Assembly: GCA_018266795.1 (NCBI GenBank)
Contig: JAFDZV010000014.1
Span: 1-64,000 of the forward strand
DNA from: Bacteroidota bacterium
Lineage (GTDB): Bacteria > Bacteroidota > Ignavibacteria > OLB7
Reading direction: 5' to 3'
Length of the DNA: 64,000 bases
This document shows positions 1 to 9,270 of the stretch, in pieces (the first letter of the stretch is position 1; each line of letters begins with the position of its first letter). The notes under the pieces were generated by a model. That model made no database searches. It was not told the DNA's origin and saw only the letters and a program-made list of their open reading frames with translations. The position numbers and the translations under genes are program-made.

Positions 1-35
1 CGACTGACCACTGACTACCAACCACTGACCAATAC
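1..35. repeat. Intergenic GTCAGT-family repeat, antisense half
   Basis: The first 30 bases are built from the words ACTGACC, ACTGACTACC and AACCACTGACC, the reverse complement of the GTCAGT/AGTCAG words seen between genes elsewhere in the window (7697, 43449, 45059, 47110, 63504). Only this half is visible; a facing half may lie upstream of the window. A short hairpin (TGAGCCA 47-53, TGGCTCA 58-64) follows and sits just before the actE start codon. Confidence 0.6.
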
Positions 36-79
36 GCACGAAAGCGTGAGCCAGCGATGGCTCATCATCCGGTGAATCA

Positions 80-814
80 ATGGATGAGATCGTGAACAAG
101 CATACTGCATTCACAATGGCCGGCACTTCGGTTGCGCGACTGCGCAGAGTGGCTCGCATCATCGTGCCGCTGGGGCTCCTTGCGGCGATGGCCGCCATCT
201 CCGGCTGCCGCGTGGAGATGTTCGACCAGCCGCGCATCAAACCGCTGCGCGGAAGCGAGTTCTATCCGGACAGCTCCTCTGCGCGGCCATACATCAAGGG
301 GACCGTAGAGCGCAATCCGGTCTGGTCCAACAAGAACAGCTCCTTCGCCGAGGCCACCGGAGGCACCAACACCGGTGCGGGCGTTGGCGAGCCCACGGAT
401 TCCGCCGATGCATACGCGCAGAATCTGGCGGTATATGGCGGCGACGTGGACAAGAACGGATCGATTCCGTTCCCGGTGACGCGCGAGCTGGTGGAGCGGG
501 GCCAGGACCGTTTCAATATCTATTGCACGCCGTGCCACGGGCACCTTGGTGATGGCAACGGAATGATCGTGCAGCGCGGATTCCCGCAGCCGCCGAGCTT
601 CCATATCGACCGCCTGCGCCAGGCCGCCGACGGCTATATCTACGACGTCATCACCAACGGCTTCGGCAAGATGTACAGCTACGCCTCGCGCGTGGTGCCG
701 GAAGATCGTTGGGCGATCATCGCCTATATCCGTGCACTGCAGCTCAGCCAGCATGCTTCGCTGCAGGATGTCCCCGCTCAGGAACGAAACAAGGTTGAAG
801 GTTCTGCACAATGA
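80..814 (+). CDS. actE: Alternative complex III cytochrome c subunit ActE
   Basis: Monohaem cytochrome c subunit of alternative complex III, the membrane quinol:electron-acceptor oxidoreductase that replaces cytochrome bc1 in many Bacteroidota. The 244-residue product has a basic N-terminus, a hydrophobic stretch and a lipobox ending ISGC near residue 41, so it is probably a lipoprotein anchored on the periplasmic side. One CTPCH haem-c motif lies at about residues 152-156, and a methionine-containing segment (GFGKMYSYASRV) follows as candidate axial ligand region. The stop overlaps the actF start (ATGA), so the two are translationally coupled. An internal ATG at 116 is an alternative start. 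actA-D would lie upstream, outside the window. Confidence 0.88.
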   Translation: MDEIVNKHTAFTMAGTSVARLRRVARIIVPLGLLAAMAAISGCRVEMFDQPRIKPLRGSEFYPDSSSARPYIKGTVERNPVWSNKNSSFAEATGGTNTGAGVGEPTDSADAYAQNLAVYGGDVDKNGSIPFPVTRELVERGQDRFNIYCTPCHGHLGDGNGMIVQRGFPQPPSFHIDRLRQAADGYIYDVITNGFGKMYSYASRVVPEDRWAIIAYIRALQLSQHASLQDVPAQERNKVEGSAQ

Positions 815-1992
815 ACGAGCAGATCGAAGCAATACGTCCCCGCCTGAACAGCATCCAGCAGCGTGCGCTGATCGTTGGAGTGATCGGCACCGCAGGCATC
901 GTCGCGGGAGCATTCATGGACTCCGAGCAGTTCTACCGGTCGTATCTGATCGGCTACCTGTTCTGGATCGGCATCCCGCTCGGATCGTTCTGCCTCCTGA
1001 TGCTGCACAATCTCGTTGGTGGCCCCTGGGGCTTCACCATCAGGCGTCTGCTGGAGGCCGGCGCGAAGTCGCTGCCGCTGATGGCGATCCTGTTCATTCC
1101 TCTGCTGTTCGGCACGCATACGCTGTACGAGTGGACGCATGCGGACATCGTGGCCAAGGACGAGGTGCTCAAGAACAAGGAGTTCTATTTCAATCTGAAC
1201 TTCTTCTATGTGCGCGTGGCCATCTACTTCCTTTTCTGGATCGGCTACTCCCTCTTCATCCTGCGCATGATGCGCCGGCGCGAGAAGAACGGCGAATCAC
1301 CGGTGAGCCCCGGCCTTCAGAACCTGAGCGGCCTCGGGATCGTGCTCTTCGCCATCACGATCACGCTTGCGGTGATCGACTGGGCGATGTCCATCGAGCC
1401 GCACTGGAGTTCCACGATCTATGGCCTGATCCTGATAATCGGCCAGGCTCTGCTGACGTTCTGCTTCACCGTGATCATGGTTGCCTCCATGATGGGCATG
1501 GCGCCGAAGTTCGCCGAGAGGATTCGTGCGGTGTACTTCAATGATCTCGGCAACTTCATGCTCGCCTTCACGCTCCTCTGGGCGTACACGTCGCTCTCGC
1601 AGTTGATCATCATCTGGGGAGCCAACCTGCCGGAAGAAGCAACGTGGTACTCCGTGCGCCTCTATACGAGTTGGAAGATCGTTCCGATCGTTCTCTTCGC
1701 GTTCCATTTCTTCGCTCCGTTCTTCCTGCTTCTCTCGCGGAAGATCAAGCGCAATCCGAAGTTCCTGATGCGTGTTGCGATGCTGTTGATCGTGATGCGT
1801 CTGGTGGATCTGATCTGGTTCATCGAGCCCGCATTCAATCGCACCGGCTTCCATGTAAGCTGGATGGACTTCGTGGCACCGATCGGCATCGGCGGCATCT
1901 TCGTCTACTGGTTCATCGGCCGCCTGAAGGGAGCCGATACCATGCTTCCCGTGAACACTCCGTTCCTGGCCCAGCAGGCCGAACATCATTGA
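811..1992 (+). CDS. actF: Alternative complex III membrane subunit ActF
   Basis: Polytopic membrane subunit of alternative complex III (393 residues, about ten hydrophobic segments), related to the NrfD/PsrC-like half of ActC but shorter. In the known complex, ActC and ActF form the membrane quinol-oxidising core. The start ATG overlaps the actE stop by four bases, and the order actE-actF followed by cox genes is the usual one for the complex III-caa3 supercomplex. No haem motif is present, as expected. The family is assigned from gene order and overall hydrophobic pattern rather than from a single diagnostic motif. Confidence 0.87.
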   Translation: MNEQIEAIRPRLNSIQQRALIVGVIGTAGIVAGAFMDSEQFYRSYLIGYLFWIGIPLGSFCLLMLHNLVGGPWGFTIRRLLEAGAKSLPLMAILFIPLLFGTHTLYEWTHADIVAKDEVLKNKEFYFNLNFFYVRVAIYFLFWIGYSLFILRMMRRREKNGESPVSPGLQNLSGLGIVLFAITITLAVIDWAMSIEPHWSSTIYGLILIIGQALLTFCFTVIMVASMMGMAPKFAERIRAVYFNDLGNFMLAFTLLWAYTSLSQLIIIWGANLPEEATWYSVRLYTSWKIVPIVLFAFHFFAPFFLLLSRKIKRNPKFLMRVAMLLIVMRLVDLIWFIEPAFNRTGFHVSWMDFVAPIGIGGIFVYWFIGRLKGADTMLPVNTPFLAQQAEHH

Positions 1993-2005
1993 GGGATACA
2001 CAGTC

Positions 2006-2602
2006 GTGAGCAAGTCAACGCACATAGAAACGCAGGAGATGAGCCAAGCCGAAGAGCGTGGCTACCTCAACGTGCGCGCCGTCATGATGACCGTCCTGAT
2101 CCTGTTCGGATCGTTCGCAGTGGGCTCGGCGCTGATGTTGATCTACTTCAACATCCTGGATGGACGCGCCGCCAAGAACGATGGAGTGGCCTCACCGGTA
2201 GTGGACAGGAAGGCGCTTCCGCCGGAGCCCCGACTGCAGTATTCCAACATTCATCCAACGACCGAAGTGCAGGACCTCGGCACCATGCGCAAGCATGAGG
2301 ACTCCGTCCTGAACAGCTATGGGTGGGTTGATCGTCCGAACGGCGTGGTTCGCATGCCGATCTCCGTGGCGATGGATGTGATCGCCAAGCGCGGCATTAC
2401 GCAGGCGCGGCCCGCGACGAAGGCGGGTGATTCGGCCGCGGCCCCGGCAACGGCTGCATCGGCGCCCGCGCCGGCCACTGCATCCGCAGCGGGAAGTAAT
2501 AACCCGGCGGCCGCTACGGCTCCGGCGGCCGCTACGGCGGCTCCGGCGGCACATGCCGGCGGCAGCGGTACACCGGCGGTGACTCCGAAGCCCGCACACT
2601 AG
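2006..2602 (+). CDS. Single-pass membrane protein of unknown function in the respiratory operon
   Basis: The predicted 198-residue protein starts at GTG. One transmembrane helix lies at about residues 24-48, followed by a periplasmic segment with the conserved-looking motifs LPPEPRLQ and YGWVDRPNGVVRMPI, and then an Ala/Pro/Gly-rich tail of about 60 residues. Short proteins with the PPEPRLQ/YGWVD pattern are known to me next to SCO and cytochrome oxidase genes in Acidobacteria and Bacteroidota; their role is not established. Its place between actF and the SCO gene suggests assembly or stability of the complex III-oxidase supercomplex, but this is inference. The tail is low-complexity and probably disordered. 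Confidence 0.75.
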   Translation: MSKSTHIETQEMSQAEERGYLNVRAVMMTVLILFGSFAVGSALMLIYFNILDGRAAKNDGVASPVVDRKALPPEPRLQYSNIHPTTEVQDLGTMRKHEDSVLNSYGWVDRPNGVVRMPISVAMDVIAKRGITQARPATKAGDSAAAPATAASAPAPATASAAGSNNPAAATAPAAATAAPAAHAGGSGTPAVTPKPAH

Positions 2603-2769
2603 CTGCGGTTTGCTGAAGCATTCCGCGGAGGGGAGCCGGCGTACGTGCTGCTGATCTGCCCGGTGCCTTGCGCGCTGGCGGACGGCGATGAACGTGTTTG
2701 TTGGGCGTTGTGATGTGTGCGCACGCAATGTGCGTGTGGCGGCAGGCTGATGTTTGGAGGAATGCAACG

Positions 2770-3666
2770 ATGATGACGCAACGATATGGTTGGTATGCCC
2801 GCGCATTGTGGGCGATGGCTCTGCTCTTTGTCATGCAGTGGTTGGCGCCCGGCTGCCTGCACGCGCAGCCGAACCTTATGGCGCCGCGCCCGGACAACTC
2901 CACTGAGGTTGTCAACAGAGTCGGGATCGATCAACGGTTGAACGAACAGGTGCCTCTGGACCTGGAGTTCACCGACGAGACCGGACGGAAGGTGCGGCTG
3001 AGCGAGTATGTGAACACGAAGCCGGTGGTGCTTGTGCTTGCATACTATCAATGCCCGATGCTCTGCTCCGAAGTGCTCAACGGCCTGGTGAAGTCCATGC
3101 GCGTTCTCGACTTCGATGCGGGGAAGGAGTTCAACGTCCTGACGGTCAGCATCAACCCGAAGGAGACGCCTCAGCTGGCGGCAGAAAAGAAGACGAACTA
3201 CATCAAGAATTACGGAAGGCCGGGCGCGGAGAACGGTTGGCACTTCCTTACCGGCGAGCAATCGCAGATCGACGCTCTTTGCACTGCCGCAGGGTTCCGC
3301 TATGTGTACGATCCGAACACGGAGCAGTACGCGCATGCGGGCGGGATCATGGTGCTGACTCCCACGGGGCGCCTGTCGCGCTACCTGCTCGGAGTGGAGT
3401 TCTCCCCGAACGATTTGAAGTTCTCCCTGATGGAGGCATCGGCGAACAAGATCGGCACGCCGGTGGATCAGCTTCTGTTGCTCTGTTATCACTATGATCC
3501 GACAACCGGCAAGTACGGTTTCGCGATCATGACCGTGCTCCGCATCGCGGGCATCATTACCGTTGGAGCGATTGCGCTTCTGTGGTACCGGACGGTCAAG
3601 GCAGACCGGCGCAAGCGTGCGGCGGAGACGTCTGCAGGAGGCCCGGGCCCCCAGACAGGAGCATAG
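2770..3666 (+). CDS. SCO1/SenC family copper chaperone for the CuA site
   Basis: Thioredoxin-fold SCO protein that delivers copper to, or reduces, the CuA centre of cytochrome oxidase subunit II in the periplasm. The CPMLC metal-binding cysteine pair lies near residue 95, and the distal histidine ligand lies in AHAGGIMVLTP. The N-terminus is a signal peptide ending at about CLHAQP, and a second hydrophobic segment near the C-terminus (MTVLRIAGIITVGAIALLWY) probably anchors the domain, a common arrangement in operons of this type. The reading frame is open from a TTG at 2698, but ATG 2770 is preferred because GGAGG sits nine bases upstream. It lies directly before coxB. Confidence 0.88.
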   Translation: MMTQRYGWYARALWAMALLFVMQWLAPGCLHAQPNLMAPRPDNSTEVVNRVGIDQRLNEQVPLDLEFTDETGRKVRLSEYVNTKPVVLVLAYYQCPMLCSEVLNGLVKSMRVLDFDAGKEFNVLTVSINPKETPQLAAEKKTNYIKNYGRPGAENGWHFLTGEQSQIDALCTAAGFRYVYDPNTEQYAHAGGIMVLTPTGRLSRYLLGVEFSPNDLKFSLMEASANKIGTPVDQLLLLCYHYDPTTGKYGFAIMTVLRIAGIITVGAIALLWYRTVKADRRKRAAETSAGGPGPQTGA

Positions 3667-3810
3667 GGTCTGCCGGGATGCGCCCGTGTTGCGCGCAGTG
3701 ACGGCGGCCGAACGAACATGTTTGAACGTAACGATTGGCATGAAGGCGATTGCCGGTGCCGTGCCTGAGATGGCCCGGACGGTGATCACATTCTTCGAGG
3801 AATCTCAGCA

Positions 3811-4869
3811 ATGTGGAACTTCCCATTACTTCCTGATCAGGCGTCAACCTTCGCCGGACGGGTCGACGGGCTCTACTTCTTCCTGGTGGCACTGACCGCG
3901 TTCTTCACGGTCATGATCTCCTTGATGGTCGCCTTCATGGCGATTCGTTATCGCGAGTCCAACACCAAGGTGAACCGTGACAACCCGCTCCCCGAGAATC
4001 CGACAATGGAGGCGGTCTGGATCGGCGTTCCGTTGGTGATCGTGCTCGTGATCTTCTTCTGGGGCGTGAACATCTACTTCGCGATTGCCCGCCCACCTGC
4101 GAATGCTGTCGACATGTACGTGACAGGAAAGCAGTGGATGTGGAAGATCCAGCACCCGACAGGGCAGCGTGAGATCAACGAAATTCACGTCGCGGTTGGG
4201 CAGCCGGTGCGCCTGACCATGATATCGCAGGATGTAATCCACAGCTTCTACGTCCCTGCGTTCCGTGTGAAGCAGGACGTGCTCCCCGGCCGCTATTCGC
4301 AGCTCTGGTTCGAGCCCACGAAGCCGGGCATCTATCATCTGTTCTGCGCGGAGTTCTGCGGAACAAAGCACTCCGGCATGATAGGCCGGGTGGTGGTGAT
4401 GGAGTCTGCGGACTACGAGCGCTGGCTTGCCGGAGGCTCCTCGAACGGCGGATCGCTTGGCCAGACGATGGCCGATGCCGGCGCGCAGATCTTCGAGGCG
4501 CAGGGCTGCATTACCTGCCACAAGATGGATGACGCTTCACGGGCTCCGATTCTGAAGGGCCTCTATGGCAAGAGTGTGGCATTGAACGGTGGTGAGACGG
4601 TTATCGCGGATGAGCAGTATATCCGCGAGTCGATACTCCGCTCGGGTGCCAAGATCGTTGCCGGTTACGGACCAATCATGCCGGTGTATCAGAATCGCAT
4701 CAGCGAGGACGAGTTGATGCAGCTCGTTTCCTACATCAAGTCGCTCGGCGGTCCTGCAACCGGCACGCCCGCCGCCACGCCGTCCGCTGCGCCTGCGTCG
4801 GAGACCAAGGGGACTCCTGCCGCCGCGAAGCCCGCTCAGAATGTGAACGAACCGTCGAGGAACAAATAA
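3811..4869 (+). CDS. coxB: caa3-type cytochrome c oxidase subunit II (CuA + fused cytochrome c)
   Basis: The 352-residue subunit II carries two N-terminal transmembrane helices (residues about 20-45 and 66-90), a cupredoxin domain with the CuA motif CAEFCGTKHSGM, and a C-terminal cytochrome c domain with CITCH and a candidate methionine ligand in GPIMPVYQNRI. The fused haem-c domain defines the caa3 subtype, which takes electrons from a membrane or soluble cytochrome c or directly from complex III. An Ala/Pro/Lys-rich tail of about 35 residues ends the protein. The gene is four bases from coxA, in one transcription unit with actE-coxD. Confidence 0.93.
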   Translation: MWNFPLLPDQASTFAGRVDGLYFFLVALTAFFTVMISLMVAFMAIRYRESNTKVNRDNPLPENPTMEAVWIGVPLVIVLVIFFWGVNIYFAIARPPANAVDMYVTGKQWMWKIQHPTGQREINEIHVAVGQPVRLTMISQDVIHSFYVPAFRVKQDVLPGRYSQLWFEPTKPGIYHLFCAEFCGTKHSGMIGRVVVMESADYERWLAGGSSNGGSLGQTMADAGAQIFEAQGCITCHKMDDASRAPILKGLYGKSVALNGGETVIADEQYIRESILRSGAKIVAGYGPIMPVYQNRISEDELMQLVSYIKSLGGPATGTPAATPSAAPASETKGTPAAAKPAQNVNEPSRNK

Positions 4870-4872
4870 ATC

Positions 4873-6559
4873 ATGGACACGACATCAACTGTCGAGCGTG
4901 TGTCGGCAACTGGTATCATCTCGGATACCATACGCACCAATTTCCTCAATGCAGATTACGGCATCAAGTCGTGGCTGTTGACGAAGGATCATAAGCGGAT
5001 CGCGATCCTCTATCTGATCTCGATCACGGTCTTCTTCATGATCGGCGGCGCGTTCGCGGCGATGATCCGCATGGAGTTGATTACGCCTGAGGCTGACGTG
5101 TTTACGTCGGAGGCCTACAACAAGGTCTTCACCACGCACGGCATCATGATGGTATTCTTCTTCCTGATCCCATCGATTCCCGCAACGCTCGGCAACTTCC
5201 TGGTGCCGGTGATGGTTGGCGCGCGCGACCTCGCATTCCCGCGCATCAATCTGCTGAGCTGGTACATCTATGTGATCGGCGGACTGTTCACGCTCACCGC
5301 TCTGGTACTCGGCGGCGTGGACACGGGATGGACGTTCTACACGCCCTACAGCAGCACGTACTCCAACGGCTATGTGATGCTGACCGGCATCGGCATCTTC
5401 ATCACGGGTTTCTCCTCGATCCTCACCGGATTGAACTTCATCGTTACCGTGCACAAGATGCGAGCGCCGGGGCTTGGCTGGTTTCGTCTTCCGCTCTTCG
5501 TGTGGGCGAACTATGCCGCCAGCCTCATCATGGTGCTCGGCACCCCGGTGGTTGCAATCGGCATCGTGATGATCGCGCTCGAGCGCGGCCTTGGCCTCGG
5601 CATCTTCGACCCCCGTCTGGGGGGCGATCCGGTTCTGTTCCAGCATATCTTCTGGTTCTACTCGCATCCGGCCGTCTACATCATGATCCTGCCGGGCATG
5701 GGTGTGGTCAGTGAGATTATGGCGTGCTTCTCGCGACGACATATCTTCGGCTACAAGTTCATCGCCTTCTCCAGTCTCGGCATCGCGATCATCGGCTTCC
5801 TGGTGTGGGGCCATCACATGTTCGTCAGCGGACAGTCGTCGTACGCCGGCATCGTCTTCTCGCTCTTCACCTTCATCGTTGCCGTTCCATCGGCCATCAA
5901 GGTGTTCAACTGGACCGCGACGATGCACAAGGGGAGAATTGTCTACAGCACGCCGATGATGTATGCGCTCGGCTTCATCGGGCTCTTTCTGGTGGGCGGG
6001 CTCACCGGTCTGTTCTGCGCATCGCTCGGCGTGGACATCCACATTCACGATACCTACTTCATCGTTGCACACTTCCACTATGTGATGGTGGGCGGCTCGG
6101 TGATGGCGTATCTGGGCGGCATCCACTTCTGGTGGCCGAAGATGACCGGCCGCATGTATCCCGAGGGATGGGGCCGCTTCTCGGCGTTGCTGGTGTTCGT
6201 CGGATTCAACCTGACGTTCTTCCCGCAGTTCATCGCCGGCTATCTGGGTATGCCGCGCCGGTATCATGTCTACCCGCCGGAGTTCCAGATCTACAACGTT
6301 CTCTCCTCGGGCGGCGCGCTGGTTCTCGGCATCGGCTTCATGATCCCGTTGATCTACCTCTTCTGGTCGCTCAAGTACGGAGAGAAGGCCGGCCCGAACC
6401 CGTGGCGTGCGGCCGGTCTGGAGTGGGAGACCACGTCTCCGCCCCCGACGTTCAACTTCGACTACCAGCCGGTAGTGGATCACGAGCCGTACAACTACTC
6501 GGAGATCGACGCCCGGTCATCGGCCACCGTGAGCACACATAGCGTACAGGAGGAGCAGC

Positions 6560-6567
<8 letters not shown>
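4873..6567 (+). CDS. coxA: Cytochrome c oxidase subunit I (A2-type haem-copper oxidase)
   Basis: Catalytic subunit of the terminal oxidase: it reduces O2 to water and pumps protons (564 residues, twelve transmembrane segments). Visible ligand motifs are TTHGIMM (low-spin haem), [10 protein letters not shown] (CuB histidine), GHHM (two CuB histidines) and [12 protein letters not shown] (high-spin and low-spin haem ligands). The YSHP sequence, in place of the glutamate-containing HPEVYI, marks the A2 class known from Rhodothermus marinus and Thermus caa3 enzymes. The last eight bases overlap coxC, which indicates translational coupling. Confidence 0.96.
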
Positions 6568-7222
<655 letters not shown>

Positions 7223-7300
7223 CCGATCGATCGACGCCGGCGCAGAGAGCGGCCGCATCCGGAACAGCAACATCGTCCCAATTCAGGCCAGCATACTCAC

Positions 7301-7612
7301 ATGAGCGATCATAGCGAACATCATATCGTTCCTCTCAAGGTTTACTTCCTGGTCTTTTCCGCCCTGATGATCCTTCTGTTCGTCACGGTGGGAGTTGCCA
7401 TGGTCAACCTTGGTCCGTTCAACATCTACGTCGCGATGTCGATCGCGATCATCAAGGCGGTGCTGGTGGTGCTCTACTTCATGCACGTCCGCTACAGCAC
7501 CAGGCTCACGATGGTTGTTGCGGCTGCCGGATTCATCTGGCTGGTCTTTCTCCTGGGCATCACCATCCTCGACTATACCAGCCGGAGCTGGATCCCGGGC
7601 AGTTACCAGTAA
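7301..7612 (+). CDS. coxD: Cytochrome c oxidase subunit IV (prokaryotic caa3 type)
   Basis: A small 103-residue protein with three predicted helices, the standard size of the prokaryotic subunit IV/CtaF family. The central segment, which includes SIAIIKAVLVVLYFMHVRYS, carries the family's K-A-x-L-V-x-x-x-F-M-H-x pattern. It is the last gene of the respiratory operon and is followed 38 bases later by a strong intrinsic terminator. Confidence 0.9.
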   Translation: MSDHSEHHIVPLKVYFLVFSALMILLFVTVGVAMVNLGPFNIYVAMSIAIIKAVLVVLYFMHVRYSTRLTMVVAAAGFIWLVFLLGITILDYTSRSWIPGSYQ

Positions 7613-7649
7613 TCGAATTCAACGCACGACAACCCGGAAGAATCGTGCA

Positions 7650-7693
7650 GGCCCCCGATTGGAATCAGTTCCGATCGGGGGCCGTTTTTTTTT
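7650..7693 (+). terminator. Rho-independent terminator of the actE-coxD operon
   Basis: GGCCCCCGAT (7650-7659) pairs with ATCGGGGGCC (7674-7683), the stem continues inward through GGAA/TTCC to a TCAG loop, and nine consecutive T follow at 7685-7693. This is the clearest intrinsic terminator in the window. Confidence 0.93.
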
Positions 7694-8156
7694 GATGGTC
7701 GGTTGTCAGGGGGTGGTGGTTAGTAGTCGGTTGTCAGTGGAAAGAGATGATGAGCCGGTGATACGTCGTAGGTTGTCAGCAAGGAGGGGAAGCAGGGTGG
7801 AGGCGGACCTCCAATGCTGTCAAGCTCTCCCGCGGAGCTTCCTAGTTGAGGCGGGTGCGGACCCGCTACAGATGGAATGGACGTTGCTCCACGCCCGAGA
7901 GATATGCCATGGGCCATGCGATGTGATGGATGGGGTGATCCGTGATGCGCAACGGGTGCGCTGATGCCGTGTACGCAGTTCGGTAGGTCTCTCTGCAGCC
8001 GTTCCGGCATCTCGCGATCTCGAGCTCCCCACGCTTCACAGACCACAGGCTCCGTTGCGAACAGTCCATGGGCGCCTACTGACGGCCGACTCCTAACCAC
8101 AGACAATCAGCCCCTGACGGCCAGCTACTAACCACTGACGACTAACCGCTGACGAC
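7694..8156. repeat. Non-coding gap with facing GTCAGT-family repeats
   Basis: No credible gene is present. The left end (about 7697-7740) holds sense copies such as GGTTGTCAG, GGTTAGTAGTCGGTTGTCAG; the right end (about 8095-8156) holds the reverse-complement words CTAACCAC, CTACTAACCACTGACG and CTAACCGCTGACG. The two halves could fold into a long imperfect hairpin between the convergent ends of coxD and rlpA. The interior has two short hairpins (GGAGG/CCTCC near 7800 and GCGGGT/ACCCGC near 7855). Confidence 0.6.
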
Positions 8157-8194
8157 AAACAAAATCCCCCGCCTCGAAACCGAAGCGGGGGATT
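8157..8194 (-). terminator. Rho-independent terminator of rlpA
   Basis: Read on the minus strand, AATCCCCCGC (8194-8185) pairs with GCGGGGGATT (8172-8163), followed by TTTTG and TTTG. It lies 25 bases past the rlpA stop and fits an intrinsic terminator. Confidence 0.88.
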
Positions 8195-8218
8195 GACAGT
8201 GTTTCCGGGATCGCCCGA

Positions 8219-9148
8219 CTAGAGATTGCCGCGATCGCCGGTTGATGTATCCGCCAGCTTCGACACGCCGGTTGCGTCGTCAGCGGCGATAAGGTCGAAC
8301 GTTGTCACGCGTGCAGCGCTGAAGGCACTGGAGACATCCGCCAGCAGCGAGCTGCAGAGATGCTCCGTGGAGAAGAGACCGGTCGAGATGGTGTAAACCG
8401 TCTTCCGCGTTCCCATATGCACTTCCGTGAGGAAGAGATCCTTCATGCCCTGACCTTCAAGGTGATGCTGCTCGGAGATCGCCTCGTCGAACGAGCCGAA
8501 CGTGGCCAGCTTCACCGTATATCCCTGCGTTCTGATGGCGCGGCCGCTGCAATCGTAGGTGATCTTGCGAACACCGCTCTCGCCATTCGCCTTCTGCGGC
8601 GAATAGACCTCCAGGCGGGCACTTGCAGTGCCGCGTCCGGTAATGCCGAGCCGCCGTGCGGCCGCCTCTGAAAGGTCCAGAACCCGGCCGCCACAGTAGG
8701 GGCCGCGGTCGTTGACGCGCACCAGCACGCTCCGTCCTGTCGCCTCGTCCACCACGCGTACCAGGGTGCCGAACGGCAACGTTCTGTGGGCGCAGGTCAT
8801 TTCATTCCTGTCGAATCGCTCGCCGTTGGCAGTACGATGGCCGTGAAATCCAGGGCCGTACCAGCTTACACGGCCGGCGATAACATGTTCCGGCTGCATT
8901 GCGCCCTGTGAGGCGCTCGTAGTATCCGTAGACTCCTGAGTCTTGGCGGTGTACAGAGAGTCGATATTGATCGTGGCACTCAACCGTGCCGCACTCCCAT
9001 CCTTTACGACGGGGGCCTCAACCGCACTTGCGGACCAGGTCAGATAGGACCCGGTGCCGGCAGCGCTCATCGCCACAGCGACGACCACGGCGGTCAACAA
9101 CTTCCGTCGGCGGTTCCGGACTGGAACCGTCATCAGGTTTGAATGCAA
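8219..9148 (-). CDS. rlpA: RlpA-like lytic transglycosylase with SPOR domain
   Basis: Exported peptidoglycan-acting protein. After a basic N-terminus and a hydrophobic export segment comes a linker, then a double-psi beta-barrel (VSWYGPGFHGHRTANG, then VRVNDRGPYCGGRVLDLS) typical of RlpA, which cleaves denuded glycan strands at division sites. The C-terminal third resembles a SPOR domain, which binds such strands. The frame is open to a TTG at 9172, but TTG 9148 has GGAGG six bases upstream and is preferred; ATG 9133 is the next option and would still keep the signal sequence. The gene stands alone between a terminator and a GNAT-like gene. Confidence 0.85.
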   Translation of the reverse strand: MHSNLMTVPVRNRRRKLLTAVVVAVAMSAAGTGSYLTWSASAVEAPVVKDGSAARLSATINIDSLYTAKTQESTDTTSASQGAMQPEHVIAGRVSWYGPGFHGHRTANGERFDRNEMTCAHRTLPFGTLVRVVDEATGRSVLVRVNDRGPYCGGRVLDLSEAAARRLGITGRGTASARLEVYSPQKANGESGVRKITYDCSGRAIRTQGYTVKLATFGSFDEAISEQHHLEGQGMKDLFLTEVHMGTRKTVYTISTGLFSTEHLCSSLLADVSSAFSAARVTTFDLIAADDATGVSKLADTSTGDRGNL

Positions 9149-9270
9149 ATCAATCCTCCAGATGATATTCAACGTAATCAGTGCCCGGTCAGGGGTTTCC
9201 GAATCATCGATCCGGAAAGGGCATTCCCTGATGGGCAGCCAAAGATAGGTTGAGCACCATAGCCGGGGGC

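Noticed and set aside
4885..6483. 532-residue frame opposite coxA
   Set aside because: Same shadow effect, with highly charged composition unlike any protein family, opposite a complete oxidase subunit.
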